The notes beneath the pieces were generated by a model, which worked only from the letters and a program-made list of their open reading frames with translations, was not told the DNA's origin and did not search any database. From positions 1-64,000 of the forward strand of contig CAWHBO010000005.1 in the NCBI GenBank assembly GCA_963827735.1: a stretch of DNA of 64,000 bases. The letters are read 5' to 3'. Origin of the DNA: CAWHBO01 sp963827735. Lineage in GTDB: Bacteria; Patescibacteriota; Patescibacteriia; Patescibacteriales; UBA12075. The position numbers and the translations under genes are program-made. This document shows, piece after piece, positions 57,582 to 64,000 of this stretch (positions within the stretch are counted from its first letter, which is position 1; every line of letters starts with the position of its first letter).

Positions 57582-59246
57582 ATGGACGAAAAACAAAGGA
57601 TAATCATCAAAAATCTTCTTGACTCCAAGTTTAAAGACAGTGAAGAATTCATGCCCTGGAACCGCCGGTTCTGTAAAGAGCATGGCGTTTTGATCATGAA
57701 AAAAGCCGATATCATCAAATCTCTTTCGGAATATGCACCTGAAAACGATAAAGAGTTTGCCGCTAAAGAAAAAATTAAGAAGATTTTGAAGAAGCGCGCC
57801 GTAAGGACAATGTCAGGAATTGCGCCGGTAGCAGTCTTAACCAAACCATATCCGTGCCCCGGAAAATGCGCGTATTGTCCGACTGAAAAAGACGTTCCTC
57901 AGAGCTATTTATCCAATGAGCCGGCAGTGATGCGCGCCATCCGTTGCGGGTTTGATCCGTATGTTCAGGTGCATCATCGGATAAAAGCCTTGATTGACAA
58001 CGGGCATGAACCGACGAAGATTGAGCTGATTGTCATTGGCGGAACTTGGTCGTATTTGCCGGAGAAGTATAAGTTTTGGTACATTTCTGAGTGTTTTCGG
58101 GCAGCGAACGAATTCAGTAAAAAATTTCCAATTTCCAATTTCCAATTTCCAATCAATATCAAATATCAAATATCAAATATCAAAACCCCTATTAATAAAT
58201 TGAAACAGCAGCTATTAATTGAACAAAAGAAAAATGAGAAGGCTAAGTATCAGTTAATTGGGATTACGCTGGAGACTCGGCCGGATTATATTTCTGAAAA
58301 AGAGGTTTTGGAGATGCGGGAGTTGGGAGCTACTCGTGTGGAGTTGGGAGTACAGGCTATTGATGACGGTATATTAAAATTAAACAAGCGCGGGCATGGG
58401 ATCAAGGAGGTTGCGGATGCGACCAAAATGCTTAAGGATTTTGGATTTAAAGTTACATACCATATCATGCCCGGACTGCGGGGCTCAACTGCTGCTAAGG
58501 ATTTGAAGATGTTCAAACAGCTTTTTTCCGATGAACGTTTCCAGCCTGATCAGATAAAATTTTATCCGACCGTCGTGACCAAAGGCAGTTTGCTTTACAG
58601 ATGGTGGCGGGACGGAAAGTACAAGCCGTATTCAGATAAAACCTTGCAGAATTTGATTGTCAAATGCAAAGAAGCGGTGCCGCCGTATGTCAGAATTATC
58701 AGACTGATACGCGATATCCCCGGCGAATCAATCATGGCCGGCAACAAGATCACGAACTTGAGGCAGGTGATGCAGCAAAGACATGTGAAATGCGATTGTA
58801 TTCGTTGTCGCGAAGCTAAAGAAGGGAAATTAGAAATTAGAAATTTGAAATTAGAAATTATCAAATACGCTGCTTCGGGCGGAGAGGAATACTTTTTGCA
58901 GTACATTGATAAAGAGAACATACTTTATGCTTTTTGCCGTTTAAGGATTCCTTCGCGTAACATGGAACCTGTCTCGCCGGCAGACGGGCGCATAACTCAT
59001 AACGCCATTAAGAATGCCGCTTTTATACGTGAGCTGCATGTTTATGGTGAGCTCGTGTCAATCGGTAACAAGAAAAAAACCCAGCATGCGGGGTTAGGTA
59101 AAAAATTGATGTTGGAAGCGGAAAAAATCGCTCGCCAAAATGGATTTAAAAAAATAGCTGTTATCTCCGGCGTGGGCGTGCGCGGGTACTATCGGAAGTT
59201 GGGGTATAGACTCAAAGGGACGTATATGGTGAAAAGCCTAATTTAA
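57582..59246 (+). CDS. elp3: Elp3 family tRNA uridine(34) modification enzyme
   Basis: The radical SAM cluster motif CPGKCAYC (about residues 93-100) with 'NEPAVMRAIRCGFDPY' and 'LIGITLETRPDY' is typical of Elp3. The C terminus is a GNAT domain ('GLGKKLMLEAEKIARQNGFK' and 'VGVRGYYRKLGYRLKGTYMV'). It makes cm5-type modifications on tRNA wobble uridine. Two low-complexity in-frame inserts, at about residues 181-206 and 415-427, correspond to AT-rich repeat words of intergenic type. The core residues are intact. Confidence 0.93.
   Translation: MDEKQRIIIKNLLDSKFKDSEEFMPWNRRFCKEHGVLIMKKADIIKSLSEYAPENDKEFAAKEKIKKILKKRAVRTMSGIAPVAVLTKPYPCPGKCAYCPTEKDVPQSYLSNEPAVMRAIRCGFDPYVQVHHRIKALIDNGHEPTKIELIVIGGTWSYLPEKYKFWYISECFRAANEFSKKFPISNFQFPINIKYQISNIKTPINKLKQQLLIEQKKNEKAKYQLIGITLETRPDYISEKEVLEMRELGATRVELGVQAIDDGILKLNKRGHGIKEVADATKMLKDFGFKVTYHIMPGLRGSTAAKDLKMFKQLFSDERFQPDQIKFYPTVVTKGSLLYRWWRDGKYKPYSDKTLQNLIVKCKEAVPPYVRIIRLIRDIPGESIMAGNKITNLRQVMQQRHVKCDCIRCREAKEGKLEIRNLKLEIIKYAASGGEEYFLQYIDKENILYAFCRLRIPSRNMEPVSPADGRITHNAIKNAAFIRELHVYGELVSIGNKKKTQHAGLGKKLMLEAEKIARQNGFKKIAVISGVGVRGYYRKLGYRLKGTYMVKSLI
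58121..58196 (+). repeat. Intergenic-type AT-rich repeat inside elp3
   Basis: AATTTCCAATTTCC words are followed by AAATATCAAATATC words. The frame stays open (KFPISNFQFPINIKYQISN). A complementary-type repeat, GAAATTAGAAATTAG words, lies at 58826-58862 in the same gene. Confidence 0.85.
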
Positions 59247-59348
59247 AAACAAGAGGTTATGCCCATAAACAGCAAATGTAAATTTTTGTGTATTGGATAA
59301 AATGATATATAATAAGAATAGGGTTAAAAATTAAGAAAATCATAAGTT

Positions 59349-59939
59349 ATGGATATAAAAAAAACCGTAAATTTCATTTTTGAACTGGGCCAATTGAAGC
59401 GCCAAAAACACAGCGGTTGGTGGCTGGCAGGCGTAAAAGATCCGGACACTGTCGCTGAGCACGCTTTAAGAGCCGCGCAGATCGGGTATATATTGGCTGT
59501 CATGGAGGGCGATGTTAATCCGGAAAAAGTCGCTTGCATGCTCGTTGTCCATGATAACGCTGAAGTCAGGAATGGCGACCAGAACAAGCTGTCTGCTCGT
59601 TATTATTCCAACACCGAAGCCGAGCAGTCCGCTTTTAGCGAGCAGCTTGATGGAGTTGGAGAAGTGCTTAAAGAAAAGTGGCAAACTTACTTTGATGAAT
59701 ATGAGAACAGAACGACCAGAGAGGGCATAATCGCCAAAGACGCGGATTGGCTGGAAACCGCGTTTCAGGCTAAAGAATATTTTGATCTGGGATACAAAGC
59801 AACCACGGATTGGATGGACAATGTCGGCAAAGCCCTGGAAACAGAATCGGCAAAAAAGATTTTTGCAGAGATGAAGAAGACGGAGTTCACCGAGTGGTGG
59901 GATGGACTTAAGAAAATGACATATAAAAAATTGCAATAA
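59349..59939 (+). CDS. HD-domain hydrolase, YfbR/HDDC2-like
   Basis: HD superfamily residues are visible: His of 'VAEHALRAAQIGYILAV' (about residue 38), the His-Asp pair in 'ACMLVVHDNAEVRNGDQNKL' (about 73), and the distal Asp in 'IAKDADWLETAFQAKEY' (about 137). This is the layout of 5'-deoxynucleotidase YfbR and HDDC2-type enzymes. It would hydrolyse nucleoside monophosphates. The family is firm; substrate is not. Confidence 0.85.
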   Translation: MDIKKTVNFIFELGQLKRQKHSGWWLAGVKDPDTVAEHALRAAQIGYILAVMEGDVNPEKVACMLVVHDNAEVRNGDQNKLSARYYSNTEAEQSAFSEQLDGVGEVLKEKWQTYFDEYENRTTREGIIAKDADWLETAFQAKEYFDLGYKATTDWMDNVGKALETESAKKIFAEMKKTEFTEWWDGLKKMTYKKLQ

Positions 59940-59992
59940 ATTTTATTTACAATACTATATAAACACGATAACAATTAATTTTATTCAAACGT

Positions 59993-61237
59993 ATGGACTA
60001 CAAAAACCTGGAACAAACTGACAAAGAAATCTTGGATATCATAAGGAAAGAAGAAAACCGAGAAACTGAGGAAATGGAGCTCATTGCTTCGGAAAATTAT
60101 GTTTCCAAGGCGGTGCTTGAAGCCATGGGTTCGCTTTTAACAAACAAATACAGCGAAGGTTATCCGGGGCACAGATACTATGGCGGCAACTCGCACATTG
60201 ATGAGATGGAAATTTTGGCCCAGGAAAGAGCGAAAAAATTGTTCGGTGCCGAATATGTAAATGTCCAACCATTGTCAGGCTCCCCGGCTAATGCCGCTGT
60301 GTATATGGCTTTTATAAAGCCGGGAGACAAAGTGCTCGGTTTGAAGTTGGATCATGGCGGACATCTTTCACATGGCCATCCGGTAAATTTTTCCGGCATG
60401 CTGTATGATTTTGCGCAGTACGAAGTTGATTCGGAAACCGGAAGGATTGACATGGATGAAGTTGAAAAAATCGCGCTGAGAGAAAAACCAAAAATGATTG
60501 TGGCCGGCTACTCGGCATACTCCCGCGAAATTGAATGGGAGAGATTCAAAGAAATCGCGGACAAGGTGGGAGCGATTACTTTTGCGGACATTGCCCATAC
60601 GGCAGGACTCATTGCCGCCGGCGAAATGAAAACCCCGGTTCCGATTTTTGATGTTGTGTCAACAACCACTCACAAGACTTTGCGAGGCCCCAGGGGCGCC
60701 ATCATCATGTGCAAAGAGGAACATAAGGCCAAGATAAATAAAGCGGTATTCCCCGGCATGCAAGGCGGTCCGCATAATCATATAAACGCCGCTAAGGCTG
60801 TTGCTTTTAGCGAAGCCCTTTGTCCGGAATTCAAGGAATATGCCAAACAGGTTATGAGAAATGCCAAGGTTTTCGCTTCTGAAATGATGAATTTAGGCTT
60901 CAACATCGTGTCTGGCGGGACAGACAACCATCTTTTCGTCGTTGATCTGACAAGCAAAGGCCTGGCTGGAAAAGATGCGGAAATAATTTTGGACAGCATC
61001 GGCATTTCTGTTTCCCGTTCAACCATACCGAATGATCCCAATCCGCCGATGAATCCATCCGGCGTCCGTTTGGGCACAGCGGCGATAACAACCAGAGGCA
61101 TGAAAGAAGATCAGGTAAAGCATATCGCCAAATGGATCAGCGCGGCGATTGACAAAAAAGATGAAGAGGATGTCTTGTCAAGCATTAAAAAAGATGTTAA
61201 AGATATGTGTCTTGAATTTCCGATTCCGAGCATATAG
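59993..61237 (+). CDS. glyA: Serine hydroxymethyltransferase
   Basis: The PLP-binding Lys is in 'STTTHKTLRGPRGAIIM' near residue 229. 'NYVSKAVLEAMGSLLTNKYS' and 'EGYPGHRYYGG' are the GlyA N-terminal signature. It interconverts serine and glycine with tetrahydrofolate. Length 414 is normal. A FolD-like protein gene follows after about 210 bases of repeats. Confidence 0.97.
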   Translation: MDYKNLEQTDKEILDIIRKEENRETEEMELIASENYVSKAVLEAMGSLLTNKYSEGYPGHRYYGGNSHIDEMEILAQERAKKLFGAEYVNVQPLSGSPANAAVYMAFIKPGDKVLGLKLDHGGHLSHGHPVNFSGMLYDFAQYEVDSETGRIDMDEVEKIALREKPKMIVAGYSAYSREIEWERFKEIADKVGAITFADIAHTAGLIAAGEMKTPVPIFDVVSTTTHKTLRGPRGAIIMCKEEHKAKINKAVFPGMQGGPHNHINAAKAVAFSEALCPEFKEYAKQVMRNAKVFASEMMNLGFNIVSGGTDNHLFVVDLTSKGLAGKDAEIILDSIGISVSRSTIPNDPNPPMNPSGVRLGTAAITTRGMKEDQVKHIAKWISAAIDKKDEEDVLSSIKKDVKDMCLEFPIPSI

Positions 61238-61447
61238 AAATGCAAATTACAAATTTCAAGCACCAAATAACAAATAAATCCCAAAATTCTAAATTCTAAA
61301 CTCAAAATAAATTTAAAACTCAAAGATCAAAAAATTGAATTATTTTGAATTTGATATTTTGATATTATTTGTCCCGCTCTTTATATCTTTTAGTAAGCGG
61401 GATCCCGCTGAAAGCGGGAAAATTTGTAATTTGGAATTTAAATTATT
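61238..61447. other. AT-rich repeat-bearing intergenic region
   Basis: ATTCTAAATTCTAAACTC and other AT-rich words occupy the gap, with AAAATTGAATTATTTTGAATTTG near 61330-61355 in pieces. GCGGGATCCCGC (61397-61408) is a short perfect palindrome and CCCGCT pairs with AGCGGG. No gene is seen. Confidence 0.55.
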
Positions 61448-61915
61448 ATGTCTACCGAAAACAAAAAAAAGCCGATTCATGTGCAGATAAAAGATGAGGT
61501 TGCGAAAGAAATTTTTGCCCTTAAGGGTCAGCGTCCTAATCTGGCTGTGGTTGTTTTTGGAGAATGCGAGGAATGTAAAGCCAGAACAGCTGATTTTGAA
61601 GAAGAAGGGAAGAAAGTCGGAATTGATATAAACATGTATATTTGCGGAAAAGAAATTTCCGAAAAAGAAGCTTTTGATATGGTAAGTTTTTTAAATGAAG
61701 ACGAATTGATTGATGCGATTTATATCATGCGTCCAATTCCGGAAAATTTGGACATGGAAGCGCTTAAGTCAGCGGTCAAGCCGGAAAAAGATATAAATTT
61801 TGAAGAGGATGCAGAAGAAACAGCCCAGCCGCTTTTTGAAGCGAATCTGTTTAAAAACACTTTAGTGATTTTTAAAGAGCGTCAAAAAGAACCTGACCGG
61901 GAAACGGAAGATTAA
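61448..61915 (+). CDS. FolD-like protein lacking the NAD(P) domain
   Basis: The 155-residue product aligns by eye with the N-terminal catalytic domain of FolD (methylenetetrahydrofolate dehydrogenase/cyclohydrolase): 'RPNLAVVVFGECEECKARTA', 'VSFLNEDELIDAIYIMRPIP' and 'ENLDMEALKSAVKPEKD'. FolD is normally about 285 residues with a C-terminal Rossmann domain, which is absent. The catalytic Tyr-x3-Lys positions appear replaced by Arg and Phe. It lies beside glyA, so a folate-related role is plausible, but the usual activity is doubtful. Confidence 0.7.
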   Translation: MSTENKKKPIHVQIKDEVAKEIFALKGQRPNLAVVVFGECEECKARTADFEEEGKKVGIDINMYICGKEISEKEAFDMVSFLNEDELIDAIYIMRPIPENLDMEALKSAVKPEKDINFEEDAEETAQPLFEANLFKNTLVIFKERQKEPDRETED

Positions 61916-61935
61916 GCTTATGTAAAATAAACATC

Positions 61936-61970
61936 AAAGCCCCATCGGTGATTGCCCATGGGGCTTTGAC
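61936..61970 (+). terminator. Intrinsic terminator
   Basis: AAAGCCCCAT (61936-61945) and ATGGGGCTTT (61958-61967) pair perfectly over 10 bp around a 12-base loop. Confidence 0.75.
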
Positions 61971-62015
61971 TTTGTAATTTTTTGTTGCTAATATTAAAAT
62001 ATAAAATACACAATA

Positions 62016-64000
62016 ATGCAAGAAACACAAAAGCCAAAAATTGCGATCGTACATGATCACTTGGGATTCGGCGGCGGGGGAGAGCGCACCGTTCTGCTTT
62101 TAGCCTTGGAACTTAATGCTGATTTTATCACCGCCTACGTCAGTCCCAACACCTATCCGGAATATCAAAAAAAGCTGGGAGACAAGCTTAAGATCCTGGC
62201 AAGAGGTTCTGTGGAAATGCGCGTGGTGAGATTTTTTTGGCTGCGGAATCTTTTTTGGCGCAAGCGGAAACTTTTTAAGAACTATGACATCTTGATCGCA
62301 TCTTCTCAAACCGCAACTGAGGCGGTTGCGAATTATTCCCGAAAGAATGCCTCTCGCATCGTTTATACCCATACGACTCCGCGTAGAGTTTTTGATTTAT
62401 ATGATGTGAGCAAGCATATGTATCCGGTCCCGCTTCAACCGGCGTACGCTGTGTTTGCGCGCTACTGGAAGCATCGGTATTTGAAAGCCATCAAAAAATT
62501 CAATTTCAATATCGCCAATTCAGAAAATGTGCGCCAACGCATAAGAGAACATACGGGGGGAGATGCCAATCTTGTTGCTTGGCCGCCAATCATGACTGAT
62601 AAGTTCAAATGGACCATGCAGGGTGATTACTTCTTGTCATTCGGCCGAGTGGATGAGGCCAAAAGAATTGATCTGATCGCGGAAGCGTTCAAAAAGATGC
62701 CGGACAAGAAATTGATCATCGCGTCCGGCGGCCCTTGGCTTGGGAAAGTCCGGGAAATCGCCAAGGGCGCGGAAAACATCAAGATCCTGGGGTGGGTGTC
62801 GGATGAAGAATTGATATCCTTGATTGGAAAATGCCTGGCAACGATTTATATCCCCATCAGCGAAGACGCCGGCATGAGTCATCTTGAATCAAACGTGGCC
62901 GGCAAACCGTATTTGGGAGTGAAAGAAGGAGGTCTGGTTGAATCAACGATTGACAATGAAACCGGGATTCTTCTTCCAGAAAATCCGACAGAAGAAGATG
63001 TAATCGCCGGCATAAAAAAGATGACGCCCGAGTGGTGCCTGAGCAAAAAAGAGAGATGCGAAGAGCACGCCAGGCAGTACGATAAAGAAATATTTTTTAA
63101 AAAAATAAAAAAGGCGGTCGCCGATTGCAATCCGCAGCTCCCGGTGCTTGGCATAGACGCTTCTCGCTGGGAGGACCCAAGATTTCCCGGATGCCTGGTT
63201 CGCACCGGAGTTGAAGAAGTTTCAAAAAATATTATTGCGGAGTTGTGTAAACTGTCCATTGCAAAAAATATCCGTTTGCGTTTGTATACGCCGCGTACGA
63301 TCCAAAGCCTTCCTTTGAACATCCAAAAAGTAATACCGCCCGGCAAGCAGTGGACCAGAAAACGTTTAGCCTCTGAATTGAAAGATTCGCCCGTTGATTT
63401 TTTCTTCACGCCTTCGTACTATATTCCGTCATCGGCGCCGGAAAAAAGTTTTTCCATTGTGCATGATGTGATTTTTAAAACCAATCCGGAAAAATATTCT
63501 TTTAAAGACAGGCTAAAGCAGAATTTTGCAGTTAAGAACAACATAAAACGAAGCCAAAAGATTTTTACCATATCCGAATTTTCCAAACATGAAATCATGA
63601 GCGAGTATGGCCTGTCAGACAACAGGATTGTGGTCGCGCCTCTTGGGTATGCTCGCCATTTTACTTCAGAAAGCGGCATAAATTTGGCACAGAACAAAAC
63701 AAAACCTTTTATTTTATATATTGGCAGAATTGAAAAGAAAAAATCAGTAGACGTGCTGGTAAAAGCCTTTGCGGAATTTTTAAACAGCCACCCGGATTGG
63801 AATTTGGTTCTAGCCGGTATGGAAAGTCATGGAACTGATGAGATAAAAAAAATGATCAGCTTTTTGGGCATAAGCCCAAGCGTTACAATGGCAGGCTATG
63901 TCAGCAATGAAAAAAAATGGGAATTGCTTTCCACCGCCTCGCTTTTTGTCCATCCCAGCGCCCATGAAGGCTCGTCAATCCCGATTTTTGAAGCTTGGGA
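62016..64000 (+). CDS. Double glycosyltransferase, GT4 type, cut by the window end
   Basis: ATG 62016 opens a continuous frame of at least 661 codons with no stop by base 64000. The first half is a GT4-like GT-B enzyme ('AIVHDHLGFGGGGERTVLLL', 'TTPRRVFDLYDVSKHMYPVP', 'FGRVDEAKRIDLIAEAFKKM'). From about residue 380 a second unit begins ('GIDASRWEDPRFPG', 'YTPRTIQSLP') and ends with another GT4 core ('LYIGRIEKKKSVDVLVKAF', 'ASLFVHPSAHEGSSIPIFEA'). Two fused glycosyltransferases would add two sugars in turn. This fits polysaccharide assembly together with the phosphohexomutase. Confidence 0.9.
   Translation, partial: MQETQKPKIAIVHDHLGFGGGGERTVLLLALELNADFITAYVSPNTYPEYQKKLGDKLKILARGSVEMRVVRFFWLRNLFWRKRKLFKNYDILIASSQTATEAVANYSRKNASRIVYTHTTPRRVFDLYDVSKHMYPVPLQPAYAVFARYWKHRYLKAIKKFNFNIANSENVRQRIREHTGGDANLVAWPPIMTDKFKWTMQGDYFLSFGRVDEAKRIDLIAEAFKKMPDKKLIIASGGPWLGKVREIAKGAENIKILGWVSDEELISLIGKCLATIYIPISEDAGMSHLESNVAGKPYLGVKEGGLVESTIDNETGILLPENPTEEDVIAGIKKMTPEWCLSKKERCEEHARQYDKEIFFKKIKKAVADCNPQLPVLGIDASRWEDPRFPGCLVRTGVEEVSKNIIAELCKLSIAKNIRLRLYTPRTIQSLPLNIQKVIPPGKQWTRKRLASELKDSPVDFFFTPSYYIPSSAPEKSFSIVHDVIFKTNPEKYSFKDRLKQNFAVKNNIKRSQKIFTISEFSKHEIMSEYGLSDNRIVVAPLGYARHFTSESGINLAQNKTKPFILYIGRIEKKKSVDVLVKAFAEFLNSHPDWNLVLAGMESHGTDEIKKMISFLGISPSVTMAGYVSNEKKWELLSTASLFVHPSAHEGSSIPIFEAW

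Noticed and set aside
1..64000. tRNA, rRNA and CRISPR loci
   Set aside because: I saw no T-loop/acceptor patterns that fold, no rRNA segments and no regularly spaced repeats with spacers.
1..64000. Recoded TGA as in Gracilibacteria or Absconditabacteria
   Set aside because: TGA ends clear genes such as ftsK, comM and the solute-binding lipoprotein at the expected length, and no in-frame TGA is needed elsewhere.

Overview
The window looks like the chromosome of a Patescibacteria/CPR bacterium of Parcubacteria type. The pointers are an archaeal-type UMP kinase, a TrbC/VirB2-like pilin next to a RodZ-like protein, a CPR-style surface protein with paired 'AWYVNP / GRPADAFAVMR' repeats, a reduced FolD-like protein beside glyA, few metabolic genes, and core genes that start without a Shine-Dalgarno sequence. 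TGA acts as an ordinary stop, so the code is standard. The assignment rests on recognised families only; no search was run.

Layout. 1-1.7 kb: a truncated outer-membrane-type gene of Bacteroidota flavour, then about 1 kb of non-coding DNA carrying four long, mutually different inverted repeats joined by similar GC-rich linkers. 1.7-5.7 kb: accessory DNA with a phage-type module (RepO-like protein, a 51-residue ORF, ImmA/IrrE peptidase, XRE repressor with operator), an orphan membrane protein and a RhuM/Fic gene flanked by two near-identical palindromes. 5.7-18 kb: recQ, a DMT transporter, a TrmB regulator with a B12-radical SAM enzyme, MarR, a CapA-like protein, a repeat lipoprotein, ftsK behind a structured leader, and an autoregulated Fic gene. 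18-23.4 kb: an AT-rich, defence-like island with radC, a Phd/ParE toxin-antitoxin pair, a remnant of a DpnI-type C-terminal domain, a NERD protein, and TcmP paired with a three-Cys radical SAM protein.

23.4-38.9 kb: membrane and secreted proteins (SPFH, DUF2238-like, MsrA, a double CxxC-x17-CxxC protein, DUF4349), a double ATP-grasp ligase divergent from a GNAT, a 902-residue unknown, and a three-gene secreted operon with strong Shine-Dalgarno sites. 39.3-64 kb: mostly housekeeping: pyrH, yifB/comM, a solute-binding lipoprotein, pilin, RodZ-like, recA, efp, rpsF-ssb-rpsR, nusA, hppA, tig, trpS, phosphohexomutase, elp3, an HD hydrolase, glyA, a FolD-like protein, and a double glycosyltransferase cut by the window end.

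The strongest unexplained signals are: (1) three palindromes with one shared core at convergent gene ends (pyrH, recA/efp, trpS/mutase), two of which run through both stop codons; (2) intergenic-type AT-rich repeats inserted in frame in elp3; (3) the TcmP/radical SAM pair in its island; (4) the hairpin array at 0.55-1.5 kb; (5) attenuator-like leaders in front of nusA, rpsF, ftsK and hppA; (6) many promoters placed so close to ATG that the mRNAs should be leaderless.
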